This document shows, one piece after another, positions 34,820 to 43,377 of a stretch of DNA of 64,000 bases (position 1 is the stretch's first letter; every line of letters begins with the position of its first letter). The stretch lies in NCBI GenBank assembly GCA_963662705.2, contig OY759767.1, positions 1,302,001 through 1,366,000 of the forward strand. Reading direction: 5' to 3'. The position numbers were made by a program, and so were the translations under genes. Source of the stretch: JAPPHA01 sp963662705. GTDB lineage: Bacteria > Pseudomonadota > Alphaproteobacteria > Rhodobacterales > Rhodobacteraceae. The notes under the pieces are model-generated. The model made no database searches and was not told the origin of the DNA. It saw only the letters and a list, made by a program, of their open reading frames with translations.

Positions 34820-35523
34820 TCACTGGAGCAGTACAGCTGCAAGTACATGGGAACCGGTAGAACAGGAGGCTGAATTCCTGCGGCCTGCAAAGTGGCCAGA
34901 ATAAATCGCGAAAGCGAATCCAGAACACCAGCGTAAGAATGTGGGCGTACCGGAGATGACGGTCCTCTGGAACTTACTGGAGCGAAATGAAAAAAACCTA
35001 ACAAAATTAATTTTTTTCTCAATAACTTAGCTTGAATCTCTGCCGCGACAGCTGTGGTGGCAGAAGGTGACAGTATCTAGAAGCGCCGTACCGGCAGGCC
35101 GTGCGTCGCGGACGGCTTCGCCGATACGACCTCCAGGATTTCCTGGCGGACTAACCGGCGCTCGGGCTGCTCTGGGAGCGCACCGCGACCGGCGAATTTG
35201 AGGGTTTCGGCGACCAGGCAGGCTGTGAGTTCGGCTTTCCTACGGTACAAAGAAACAGATATTTTTCAAGATGTGGAGAACATTCAAAGTGCGAAGCATG
35301 TAAGCGCAAGGAAGTTTCTGCCATCTGTTTCGAGGGGATCGGTTGAAATGCATAGTCTTTTCATCGTCGTACGAGACTCAAAGTACCCACGAATTCACGA
35401 CATACGCTACTGTGCCGCGAGAAATCCAACTTGCTCTTTGTACGCCTGACGGTATTCGGAAATGCGACTTTGAAAATCTACATCAACCCTGCAACCCGCG
35501 AGGTATGACGCCTAGGAGGCCCC
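34820..35523. other. Intergenic region, 704 bp, with AT-rich tract and degraded coding-like sequence
   Basis: Composition drops sharply to AT-rich around 34980-35030, where GAAAAAAA (34989-34996) and TTTTTTTC (35011-35018) form an inverted repeat. Between 35075 and 35345 one plus-strand frame reads like broken coding sequence (RRYDLQDFLAD, stop, then LLWERTATGEFEGFGDQ), but I cannot name a family. This is the left border of the accessory region. Confidence 0.4.
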
Positions 35524-36807
35524 ATGCATGATCTGTTGATTCGAAACGCCAGCCTGCCGAATGGCCGCACCGGGATCGACATCGCGATCAGGGATGGCAA
35601 GATTGCGGATGTCGCCGCCGGTATTTCCGGCGAGGCAAGCAAATGCCTGGATCTCGATGGTTGGCTCGTCACGCCACCTTTCGTCAATCCCCACTTCCAT
35701 CTTGACGCAACGCTGAGTGCCGGGCGTCCAAGGGTCAACCAGAGCGGAACCCTGCTGGAGGGGATCGAGATTTGGGGTGAACTCTCGCCGACGCTTACGG
35801 TCGATGACATCTATGAACGTGCTCGAGAACTCTGTCTCTGGTCGATTGCCCGTGGCTGCCTTGCGATCAGAAGCCACGTCGATATCACTGACAATGCACT
35901 GCTTGCAGTGGATGCCCTCCTGTCCCTGCGCGAAGACATGGCACCCTGGATCGACCTGCAGCTCGTCGCCTTTCCGCAGTACGGTTACTTCCGTCACCCG
36001 AATTCACGCGAGAATATCATCCGTGCGCTCGACCGGGGAATCGACGTGGTCGGCGGCATCCCGCATTTCGAGCGCACCATGGATGAGGGCGGCGAGTCGG
36101 TCGCGGCCCTCTGCAGGATCGCGGCTGATCGCGGTCTCTTGGTCGACATGCACTGCGACGAAACGGATGATCCAAACTCCCGCCACGTCGAGAGACTTGC
36201 CGCCGAGGCGCAACGCCTCGGACTGCACGGCCGGGTCGCCGGGTCTCATTTGACGTCGATGCACTCGATGGACAACTACTACGTGAGCAAGCTTCTTCCA
36301 TTGATTCTGGAAGCCGGCGTGGCTGCCGTCGCCAACCCGCTCATCAACATCGCCATCCAGGGGCGCCATGACACGTACCCCAAGCGCCGCGGTCTGACCC
36401 GTGTCAATGAGATGGTCGAGGCCGGAATTCCGGTCGCTCTGGGCCACGATTGCGTGATGGATCCCTGGTACAGTCTCGGCAGCCACGACATGCTGGAGGT
36501 TGCCAACATGGCCGTCCATGTCGGCCATATGACCGGCGTTTCCGAGATGGAATCGATGTTCGCCGGTGTAACTACGGTCGCCGCAGAGGTCATGCATCTC
36601 GAAGGATACGGACTCGAGCCGGGTTGCAATGCGGACCTCGTGGTCTTGCAGGCGCGCAGTCCCGTCGAAGCTATCCGGTTGCGTGCGAACCGTCTTTATG
36701 TACTCCGACGGGGAAAGGTGATCGCGGAATCAGCACCGCAAGTGGTCTCCCTGGCCCTCGGCGATGAACGGAAAGCTGTCGACTTCATCCCGATGGGTTC
36801 ACAATAG
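35524..36807 (+). CDS. codA: Cytosine deaminase-like amidohydrolase (CodA family)
   Basis: A 427-residue metal-dependent deaminase. All CodA metal and catalytic positions are present with the E. coli spacing shifted by four: His57 and His59 (NPHFHLD), His210 and Glu213 (MHCDETDD), His242 (SHLTSMHSMDN) and Asp309 (GHDCVMDPWY). Cytosine deaminase makes uracil and ammonia; relatives act on isocytosine, creatinine-like rings or other N-heterocycles, so exact substrate is not certain. A GGAGG site precedes the ATG. It could feed the reductive pyrimidine pathway encoded at the left of the window. It stands without a coupled transporter; a dioxygenase-like gene follows after 394 bases. Confidence 0.85.
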   Translation: MHDLLIRNASLPNGRTGIDIAIRDGKIADVAAGISGEASKCLDLDGWLVTPPFVNPHFHLDATLSAGRPRVNQSGTLLEGIEIWGELSPTLTVDDIYERARELCLWSIARGCLAIRSHVDITDNALLAVDALLSLREDMAPWIDLQLVAFPQYGYFRHPNSRENIIRALDRGIDVVGGIPHFERTMDEGGESVAALCRIAADRGLLVDMHCDETDDPNSRHVERLAAEAQRLGLHGRVAGSHLTSMHSMDNYYVSKLLPLILEAGVAAVANPLINIAIQGRHDTYPKRRGLTRVNEMVEAGIPVALGHDCVMDPWYSLGSHDMLEVANMAVHVGHMTGVSEMESMFAGVTTVAAEVMHLEGYGLEPGCNADLVVLQARSPVEAIRLRANRLYVLRRGKVIAESAPQVVSLALGDERKAVDFIPMGSQ

Positions 36808-37201
36808 ACTGGACCGTTGGAAGACAGTTTGATCGTTCCTGACCAGCTGGACATTGAGATCAGGCGTACAGCAATTCCCGCGCCGTAAGTTTCTGTCTGG
36901 CCGCGTTAGGCTTCCTTCTTCTCCTGCTAATCGTTCGGGCGAACCATCCAGTTGGTTTGGATCGACGCCCACAGTACGTTTGATTGCGGCGCGGGATTGA
37001 ATTCGCCCGTATTCGCATGTGCCCTGCAACGCTGGCTTTCCTGGCGACATCCTCCATCGCCGGTCGTTTCATGCGGGCCACGCGATTTGGAAAGGACTTG
37101 TCTATCGTGTAAGGAATGAGGAAACTCTCGGACTGAAAATCGTCTGGCCCAACTCCCCTTTTTCAAAAGGCTTGCCACCGCCGGGGAACGGAGGACACCA
37201 A
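36808..37201. other. Intergenic region, 394 bp, with a regulator remnant
   Basis: Holds the minus-strand fragment at 37025-37081 that resembles the N terminus of a LacI-family regulator. The rest has several short frames without recognisable domains. Confidence 0.4.
37025..37081 (-). pseudogene. LacI-family regulator N-terminal remnant
   Basis: The minus strand encodes MARMKRPAMEDVARKASVA, which resembles the first helix and start of the recognition region of LacI-family DNA-binding domains (consensus like P-T-x-x-D-V-A-x-x-A-G-V-S). Family-like sequence stops abruptly after about 19 residues, so this would be a truncated leftover. The match is short, hence low confidence. Confidence 0.3.
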
Positions 37202-38083
37202 ATGAGGAGTCGAGTCATGTCCGCCGTTTTCTCCCGCTGGCCGACCGAGAACTTCAACCTCGGTGAAACCTATGTTCCGCTTCCAGAAATAGTACTCGAT
37301 GATCTGATGGGCGAGGGGGATGAAAAACCTGCCGGTCCCGCAAAGGAGTGGGCATCTGCTCAAATGGACCGGCATGTTTACCGTAATCACGGATTTTTCG
37401 TAATCGATGGAGCCAGCTACCCGGACCTCGATCCACAACAACGCGTTCATTTCACGAGGCGCCTGGCGCCCTGCCTGGGCAAACCCATTGTCCATCACTC
37501 AAAGCACTTGAAGCAGGACCTCGTGACGGACGTCAAGGACAAGGGTGTTCGTTTCACGAGCAGCAAGAACCAGAATTTCAGTTCGTCAAACCAGGAAGCG
37601 GTGGAACATACGGAGTCCACCGAGCTTCCCACGCCGATCGGCGCGTTCCTGCTGCACAGTATCCAGCCGGCGTACAAGGGTGGAGCCAATCGCTTCGTGA
37701 ACGCCTACACGTTGCTGGATACGTTGGAGGAAGCCGACGCCGGATACGTTGAGGTCCTGAAACGACCATTCTGGTTCGACACGGCCCGGGGCGAACGGGT
37801 CGAGTCCCCGATCGTTTCGTATGACGATCAGGGAGACCTCGATTTCAGGTGGATGCTCGCTTTCCTGGAGAACGGAAAGACTCACACGGCGCATTGGGAT
37901 GACGACACCCAGGAAGCGATCGACGCCGTCTGTGACCTGATGCCAGAACTTCGCATCAAGGTCACCCTTGGCAGGGGCGACATTGTCATCGTCAACAACA
38001 AGATGATGCTTCATGCCCGTGACGGTTTCGAAGACCATCCCGACCATCCGCCACGTTGGCTGCTGCGCAGTTGGTTCGTGTGA
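37202..38083 (+). CDS. TauD/TfdA-like Fe(II)/2-oxoglutarate-dependent dioxygenase
   Basis: A 293-residue protein with the double-stranded beta-helix dioxygenase layout. Likely iron ligands are His136 and Glu138 (EHTES) with His271 (MMLHARDGF), and Arg285 or Arg289 (PPRWLLRSW) would bind 2-oxoglutarate. The HxE rather than HxD pair and the long insert before it place it away from canonical TauD, closer to clavaminate-synthase-like or gamma-butyrobetaine-hydroxylase-like members. The ATG at 37202 follows GGAGG by 7 bases; an ATG at 37217 is possible. It lies after the CodA-like gene and before a broken tctC. Substrate unknown; oxidation of an organic acid or sulfonate is the family expectation. 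Confidence 0.78.
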   Translation: MRSRVMSAVFSRWPTENFNLGETYVPLPEIVLDDLMGEGDEKPAGPAKEWASAQMDRHVYRNHGFFVIDGASYPDLDPQQRVHFTRRLAPCLGKPIVHHSKHLKQDLVTDVKDKGVRFTSSKNQNFSSSNQEAVEHTESTELPTPIGAFLLHSIQPAYKGGANRFVNAYTLLDTLEEADAGYVEVLKRPFWFDTARGERVESPIVSYDDQGDLDFRWMLAFLENGKTHTAHWDDDTQEAIDAVCDLMPELRIKVTLGRGDIVIVNNKMMLHARDGFEDHPDHPPRWLLRSWFV

Positions 38084-38421
38084 AATTCGGAGTATGGCCA
38101 GCAGTCAACAAATGTACGATGACCGCGACCTGACGTGACCGTGAGAACATCCGCGGTCGTGCCTGCCTGCCGCGGTGCGAACCGGATTTTATTGATCGTC
38201 CTCAATGCCCTCAGAACGGATTTCGGGGCGACACCGCTTTTGCGCATGAACCCCGACGCGACCGCTCGCGACACGCTGGCTGTGACAACACCGTCGTGCA
38301 ACGGGTTCGCGGAAGTTCTCGGATCAGTATCAGCGCCCGGCAATCCGTCGGCAGAAATCCGGGACATGGATTGTTAATGGAAGGAGGAACTCCGCGACAT
38401 ATTCAAGGGAGGACAGAAACC
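38084..38421. other. Intergenic region, 338 bp
   Basis: Between the dioxygenase-like gene and the broken tctC. No supported gene. A GGGAGG ribosome-binding site at the right end belongs to the broken tctC. Confidence 0.4.
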
Positions 38422-38631
38422 ATGAAACGTTTCGCTGCATTTGTTGGCATATTTGGCCTGTTGCTGGGCACCGGAACCGCGTCTGTGGAGTAACCGGAGC
38501 GTCCGATCAACATGCTCGTTCCATTTGGTGCCGGCGGCGGGACAGATGTGCCGGCTCGATTTTTTGCAGCGGAAACGGAGAAAATTCTCGGCAAGAACAT
38601 TGTCGTCAGCAACGTGGAGGGGGCCGGCGGT

Positions 38632-38641
38632 ACGGTTGGCG
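38632..38641 (+). repeat. Left copy of 10-bp target duplication (ACGGTTGGCG)
   Basis: ACGGTTGGCG directly precedes the element's CAGGG end and recurs at 40806-40815. Removing the element and one copy restores the reading frame of the broken tctC across the junction (GGTVGGTQLS), which confirms the duplication. Confidence 0.9.
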
Positions 38642-38853
38642 CAGGGCTGATTTTTGTTGGCGGTGTGCAAATATATCCGTTTGGCTCATTGTTTGGGGTC
38701 AACGGGGTTCATTTCGGGTTTTTTTTTGGCGACGATGGGTGATTGGCGTCGGCGTTTCGCGTCTGACGGGCGATTCCGGCCGCGTCTGATCGGCCTGCCG
38801 GGCGTTGCCGGGCAGGATGTGTGGCCGTGATGTGGTGATGACCCCTTGCGGGC

Positions 38854-39640
38854 CTATGCGGCAGGCATTGCACGTGGCCGCGTGTTCTGGCTGAGCCGGA
38901 GGTAATCGAGCACGAGGCGCGGGTTCCGGTTCAACTTCTCGATGGTCGGCTTGACCGGCTTGTTGCGTCCGAGGATGATGCCGATGGCCAGTCTTCGGAG
39001 GCAACTGAGGTTCTCCGGGCCATGGCCGCTCCGGACCTGGCACTTGTCTTCGTTCCATGTTGCGGCGTCGTCGAGGATTCGATGCACGCGATTTTCGCAA
39101 GTCCAGTGGCGGCGATTGAAGCCCAGGATCGCCTCGGCATCGGCACTCTGTGGCGTGTGGCTGGTGATGCCGTAGACCAACTCGACGCTGGGCTCGCCGA
39201 TGCGTGCCGGCTTTCCATTGCGCCCGCAGCGGTAGGACCATGTGGTTCGCTTGATCAGGAACACCTGTTCGACCCAGGGGAAGGTGATGCCTGCGACCGG
39301 TTCGGTCGCGGTCCAGATCTCCCGCTTCTCGATGCGTCCGTGCGCCGGTTGCGGCGATTGGGTGGCAAAGTCGGGCTCCCGGGGCGGCTGGGCGGCGAAG
39401 AAAGCCTTGATGTCATTGGAGAGGGTCTTCTGGTTGCCCTTGGCGACGAAGAGGAAATCGGCGCCCCGATCGTGCAGGTAGGTCGCGATCGCTGTCTGGG
39501 TGAGCAGGGCATCGACGGTGACCGTTCGCCCGCTGATGTCGGGGATCAGGTCCATGGTCGGGATGAAGACGCCGATCTCGTTGGTGGCCTTCTGCGTGTC
39601 TTTTCCGTCTTCCTCGATGGTCAGCACGGTTTTTTTTGAG
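38854..39640 (-). CDS. ISAs1-family transposase, second frame: C-terminal catalytic part
   Basis: This frame continues the transposase after the A8 tract: KTVLTIEEDGKDTQKATNEI, the second catalytic Asp in TVTVDALLTQTAIA, the FLFVAKGNQKTLSND core and the Glu region FNRRHWTCENRVHRILDD, ending NTRPRAMPAA. It lacks its own plausible start with a ribosome-binding site. A shift into the -1 frame at the slippery tract would give a continuous LAQKKTVL junction. Alternatively one base was lost or gained in the homopolymer and the element is defective. Confidence 0.8.
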
Positions 39641-40688
39641 CCAAAGGCGTGGCGGTGCCATGGCTGCTGGCGCCGAGCACATGGGTCTTGCGGCCCTCGT
39701 CATCGACAGCGCCGCGGATGGTCTTGCCGTCGATGGCGATGCCTGCATCCCGGTCCCAGCCATGGTCCCGGCAGAAGCGGGCCGTGGCCACGGCGAGCTG
39801 GTCGGGGTCGACCGTGACCATGATGTTGCGGATGCAGTAGATGCTCGGGAGGTCATGGGCGCCATTGCCGGCCCTGGGCAGGCGGAAATGCCTCAGCATC
39901 CCCGGCCCGAGGTCCTGGATCCAGGCATGGATCGCCTTCCAGCCCGTGGCGCCACACAGGGTGGCCGCGGCGCAGAGCGACAGCAGGGTCGGCAGATGGT
40001 AGCGGCGCCCGCGGCGTCCGCGGGGATCGTCGATTTCGGTGAAGTACTCGTACAGGCTGGCCATTTCGGCGGTGTTCATCTTGCGCATCTTCTCGGTTCC
40101 GTGAAGCTGGAGTTCCGGCGCCAGCGCCGGGGCGGTGAGCCGGGCGCGGACATCGGGAGCGAGCGGCAGCACCAACACCTGTTTCGGTGTCGATCCCGCG
40201 ACATAGCCGTTGCCGTGGCGGCGATAGCCGCGGGTCCTGCCGACGGTGATCCAGTTGGCGGCGCGGTAGACGGCGCCGCTGTGACGCTCCGGGTCGCAGA
40301 AGGTTTCCAGGAGCAGCAGCGGATGATGATAGCGGGCCTGCCAGTCGGCATTGATGCGCCGCGCACAGAGGCCGAGAAAGCGGGAGCCCAGGTTCGGCTG
40401 CCGTCCGCGCAGCAGCAGGCGCACATTGTTGGCAACCAGGTGCAGCCGCCCGAACCTGTCGCGCGGGCTCCAGCCGATCCAGTCGTCACGCGCCGTGCAT
40501 TTGAGCGCCGCGGCCGAGAAGGCGGCCAGCGCCGGCCATGCGCCGCTGTCGTCGTCGGCCGCATACCAAATGGTCTCGCCGATCTTCGGTCCCGCGCCGA
40601 GGTAATGATGTTCGTCCAGGAGATCGCGGAAACGCTGTTCCTCGCGACGTGCGACCGGTATTGCGGACAGTCTGGAAAGGTCGATCAT
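39621..40688 (-). CDS. ISAs1-family transposase, first frame: DruA-like domain plus N-terminal half of transposase
   Basis: A 355-residue frame starting at the ATG at 40688. Residues 1-190 or so match the DUF4338 domain of DruA: FRDLLDEHHYLGAG, AALKCTARDDWIGWSPRDRF, RFLGLCARRINADWQARYHH, LLLLETFCDPERHSGAVYRA and VGRTRGYRRHGNGYV. The remainder is the start of an ISAs1 transposase: LYEYFTEIDDPRGRRGRRYH, GATGWKAIHAWIQ and the first catalytic Asp in GIAIDGKTIRGAV. It ends shortly after the A8 tract with LAQKKPC. The other two catalytic residues are in the next frame, so activity would need the frames to be joined. The DruA domain is best known from the Druantia anti-phage system but also occurs in transposases. 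Confidence 0.85.
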   Translation of the reverse strand: MIDLSRLSAIPVARREEQRFRDLLDEHHYLGAGPKIGETIWYAADDDSGAWPALAAFSAAALKCTARDDWIGWSPRDRFGRLHLVANNVRLLLRGRQPNLGSRFLGLCARRINADWQARYHHPLLLLETFCDPERHSGAVYRAANWITVGRTRGYRRHGNGYVAGSTPKQVLVLPLAPDVRARLTAPALAPELQLHGTEKMRKMNTAEMASLYEYFTEIDDPRGRRGRRYHLPTLLSLCAAATLCGATGWKAIHAWIQDLGPGMLRHFRLPRAGNGAHDLPSIYCIRNIMVTVDPDQLAVATARFCRDHGWDRDAGIAIDGKTIRGAVDDEGRKTHVLGASSHGTATPLAQKKPC

Positions 40689-40805
40689 GGCACCGGATCC
40701 GTTTTCCGATTCGGCGCCACTATGGACGGGCAGGACGCAAGAGTCCAGCCCGCAACGTAAATCAATCAAAACAAACGAAAATTGACGCTACAAAAATTGG
40801 CCCTG

Positions 40806-40815
40806 ACGGTTGGCG
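40806..40815 (+). repeat. Right copy of 10-bp target duplication (ACGGTTGGCG)
   Basis: Identical to 38632-38641; directly follows the CCCTG right end of the ISAs1-family element. Confidence 0.9.
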
Positions 40816-41798
40816 GGACCCAGCTTTCGCAGGCAGCGGCCGATGGTTACAATCTCGGATTCCTGCCAGTCGGCACGACGACGACGCAGCCGCCTTTCAA
40901 AAGAAACCAGCTACAACGCAAACAGCTGGACGCCGATCTGCATGGTCAGCCATGGCCCGTTCTATCTCGTCGTTGGAAGTGACAGCCCGATCGCATCCCT
41001 GGATGACTATATCCCTGCTGCCGTCGGGCCAGGAATCAAGTTCGCCAGTGCCGGGCCCGGATCAATGGCCCATGTCGCCCAACTGACGCTCGACAACAAT
41101 CTCCGCGTCACGACCCAGTACATTCCGAGCAAGGGCGGTGGGGATATTGCGACCGAAATCAACGGTGGCCGCGCCGATGCCGCGACGTGAATTGCCGATT
41201 TCGGAACCAGGTTCGGCTGGCGTGCGCTGGCCATCCTTTCGGACAAGCGCTCTGAGGAACACCCTGACAGCCCGACCATGGCGGAACTCGGACCGGAGGT
41301 GTTCCAGAAAATGCACTTGGGCGCTTTCGCGTCTTTGGGCCAGATCTGCGTGGCCGGCCATGAAGCGGCTCTACGGTCATGCGAGTCGGTACGATGAGGT
41401 CGTTGATGGCTTCCGGGCGGCGTGCGACCGCGCAATCGTCGGAGACGGGTTGCTGCCGGAAACAACCATGGGACCGGTCAACAATGCTTCGCAACTCAAG
41501 GTCATGACCGACATGATCGCCGAGGCGCGGGGCAAGGGTGCCGACGTCGTGGAATGCGTCGTTGTGCCTGACGAGGCGCTTTTCAACCGTGGCGGCTATT
41601 TCCCGTGCCCGACGCTCGGCCTCAACGCCGATCATCGGCTTTCCGTTGTCGAGAACGAACAATTCGATTCGGGTCTGCCTGTCATGAATTTCGCGACCTA
41701 GTGTTATGTTTTATTTTCGGGATTCCGTTTTCCTAAAGAGTATGATTCAACCGCTCCCGGCGATTGCCGCACAGTTTTCATACGGGAGCAGAACCAGA

Positions 41799-43027
41799 AT
41801 GGCAAAGAGCAGGAGAACCCGGATCGTCCTCAGCGAGCAAGACCGGGAGCGTCTCGAGAAGATCAAAACCGATCCCCATTCGATCCTCAAGCATGTGCAG
41901 AGGGCGACCATCATCCTTCACCTCGGCGACGGCCTCACCTTGACGCAGACGATGACGGCCACCGGCATGTCGAAGCCGACGGTCCGGCGCTGGTGGGACC
42001 GCTTCCTCGAGGAGGGTGTTGACGGCCTGCTGTACGACAAGCCCCGGAGACGGGGCCGCAAGCCCATATCCGAAGACAAGGTCAGCGAACTGATCGAGCT
42101 TGCGATGTCGCCGCCGCCGGAGCACGCCAGTCACTGGTGTCAAGTCCAGTTCAAAACTGACCCAGGATTCGCGTTCAAAATTGACCCACCTTTTCCCGGC
42201 TGCCTGTTGTCGTCGGACATCGGCAGGAGGGCGGGTGATGGCGGGAACTGGCCGCAGGCCAGCCCGCTGCGAGCGCAAGCGAGCCCTTCCCGGATTTCAA
42301 CACCGCAGTGAACGCGACGACTGACCCGTTCGCGAGGCCCCGGCGCCGCAGGCGCCCCTTCTCTCCGGCCGTCAGGCCGGATGAATCCGAATATTGAAAG
42401 AATCGTTGTTGTGGTTGTCCTGTGGTGCCTGTGGGCGAGAAGCACGCGAGTGTGGTCAACGCGGTGGGCGAGAAGACACAGATCCAGGCGTTGGGACGGA
42501 CGCAGGCGCCCCTGCCGATGAAGCCCGGCCATCCCGGGACCCGCACCCATGACTACAAGCGCAACGGCACCACCTGCCTGATGGCGGCCTTCGATGTCGC
42601 CACCGGCAAGGTCACCGGCCAGATGGTCGCGCGTCACCGTTCGGAGGAATTCCTCGCCTTCCTCGAACTCGTCTCCGAGGGGATCGAGCCCGGAACCCCG
42701 GTTCACGTCATCCTCGACAACGTCTCCTCTCACAAGTCGGCCGAGGTCAACGAATGGCTGAAAGGCAACGCCAATTGGACGTTCCATTTCACTCCGACCT
42801 CGGCCTCGTGGATGAATGCCGTCGAGGGTTTCTTCTCCAAGCTCTCGCGGCAGAGGCTCAAGAATGCGATTTTCAACTCGCTCGACGAGTGCATCGCGGC
42901 GATCGAGGGCTACATCGAGCATCACAACACCAATGATGCCCTGCCGTTTCGCTGGAGCAAGGCGCCCGAAGATCTCGTGGAGGCATGGAAGAAGGGCCAC
43001 CAGAAGCTGCAAGAATCGGCATCGTGA
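41799..43027 (+). pseudogene. IS630-family transposase, disrupted
   Basis: The N-terminal part (MAKSRRTRIVLSEQDRERLE, then HVQRATIILHLGDGLTLTQT and the HTH MSKPTVRRWWDRFLEEGVDG) runs to HASHW at 42137 and is cut there. The catalytic domain resumes in another frame near 42460: EKTQIQALGRTQAPLPM, VHVILDNVSSHKS and ASWMNAVEGFFSKLSRQRLK. The first catalytic Asp expected just before EKTQ is Gly (VGEKTQ, codon GGC). The middle section, about 70 residues, is missing. The protein cannot be functional. Confidence 0.82.
42138..42460 (+). mobile_element. IS21-like terminal fragment nested in the IS630-family transposase
   Basis: Begins TGTCAAGTCCAG and carries two terminal-type repeats, GTTCAAAACTGACCCA (42149-42164) and GTTCAAAATTGACCCA (42173-42188), as found at IS21-family ends. 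The following sequence has no istA/istB reading frame, so only an end fragment remains. The right boundary is approximate; GTGGGCGAGAAG occurs twice near 42430-42475 and may mark the deletion junction. Confidence 0.5.
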
Positions 43028-43377
43028 AAAAGAATCAAACCACTAGGACGAAGCCGTGGTTCTCGCCAACGACAGCGAGCTTGGTCTGTGTTCATCGGTC
43101 TGGACAGCGGACTCGGATCGAGCGGTCCGTGTCGCACGGCGTCTCGAGGCGGGTTACACCTACCCCAACAACCATGGACCGCTGTCACAGGACGGGCGTG
43201 CACCGTTCGGCGGTTTCAAGATGTCGGGGATCGGGCGCAATCTCGGCTTCGAGGGCATACTCGGGTTCACGGAGTCTCATTCCATCACCGGACCCGACGG
43301 ATTTCTTTTCTGACGGCGTCCATGCATCGCCAACATCGGTGAGAACCTGTTTGCATCCAGCGTACTGGCGCCTATCT

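Larger units (their letters stand above)
38642..40805 (-). mobile_element. ISAs1-family insertion sequence with a DruA-like (DUF4338) N-terminal domain
   Basis: A 2164-bp element. The ends are CAGGGCTGATTTTTGTTG (left) and, on the other strand, CAGGGCCAATTTTTGTAG (right), matching at 15 of 18 positions; the CAGGG terminus is typical of ISAs1. It is flanked by a 10-bp duplication and interrupts a tctC-like gene. Transposase reading is on the minus strand in two frames (39621-40688 and 38854-39640) that join at an A8 tract. Confidence 0.9.
38422..41325 (+). pseudogene. Broken TctC-family substrate-binding protein gene, interrupted by an ISAs1-family element
   Basis: A signal peptide (MKRFAAFVGIFGLLLGTGTA) with a good ribosome-binding site starts the gene, but codon 24 is TAA where family members have Trp (E-W-P). 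The frame then continues as family sequence (PERPINMLVPFGAGGGTD to NVEGAGGTVG). It is split at 38641 by the element 38642-40805 and resumes at 40816 as TQLSQAAADGYNLGFLPVGT. A frameshift follows near 40900 (TSYNANSWTPICMVSHGPFY continues in another frame), a TGA interrupts after GRADAAT near 41188, and after MAELGPEVFQKM the sequence passes into an aldehyde dehydrogenase fragment near 41325. The gene is dead by at least five lesions. Confidence 0.88.
41701..43043 (+). mobile_element. IS630-family insertion sequence, defective, inserted at CTAG
   Basis: Flanked on both sides by TA (41699-41700 and 43044-43045) within a CTAG target, the typical IS630 preference. Imperfect terminal inverted repeats extend about 28 bases including TA (left TAGTGTTATGTTTTATTTTC; right, other strand, TAGTGGTTTGATTCTTTTTC). 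The transposase gene is interrupted by an IS21-like fragment, so the element is defective. Confidence 0.82.
41325..43313 (+). pseudogene. Aldehyde dehydrogenase remnant, interrupted by an IS630-family element
   Basis: Only the C-terminal third of an NAD(P)-dependent aldehyde dehydrogenase remains. It begins FASLGQICVAG (the catalytic Cys region), has a frameshift near 41360, then reads YDEVVDGFRAACDRAIVGDG, LPETTMGPVNNASQLKVM and LSVVENEQFDSGLPVMNFAT up to 41698. After the element (41701-43043) it resumes DEAVVLANDSELGLCSSVWT and ends NNHGPLSQDGRAPFGGFKMS, GFTESHSITGPDGFLF. Joined across the insertion, a TAG stop remains at the target site itself. The N-terminal two thirds were lost when it became fused to the broken tctC. 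Confidence 0.85.

Noticed and set aside
38422..38493. A short 23-residue peptide gene
   Set aside because: It is the signal peptide of the broken tctC; family sequence continues directly after the TAA.
39636..40760. A 374-codon plus-strand frame inside the ISAs1-family element
   Set aside because: Opposite strand to the transposase; sequence is Gly/Arg/Ala-rich shadow with no domain.
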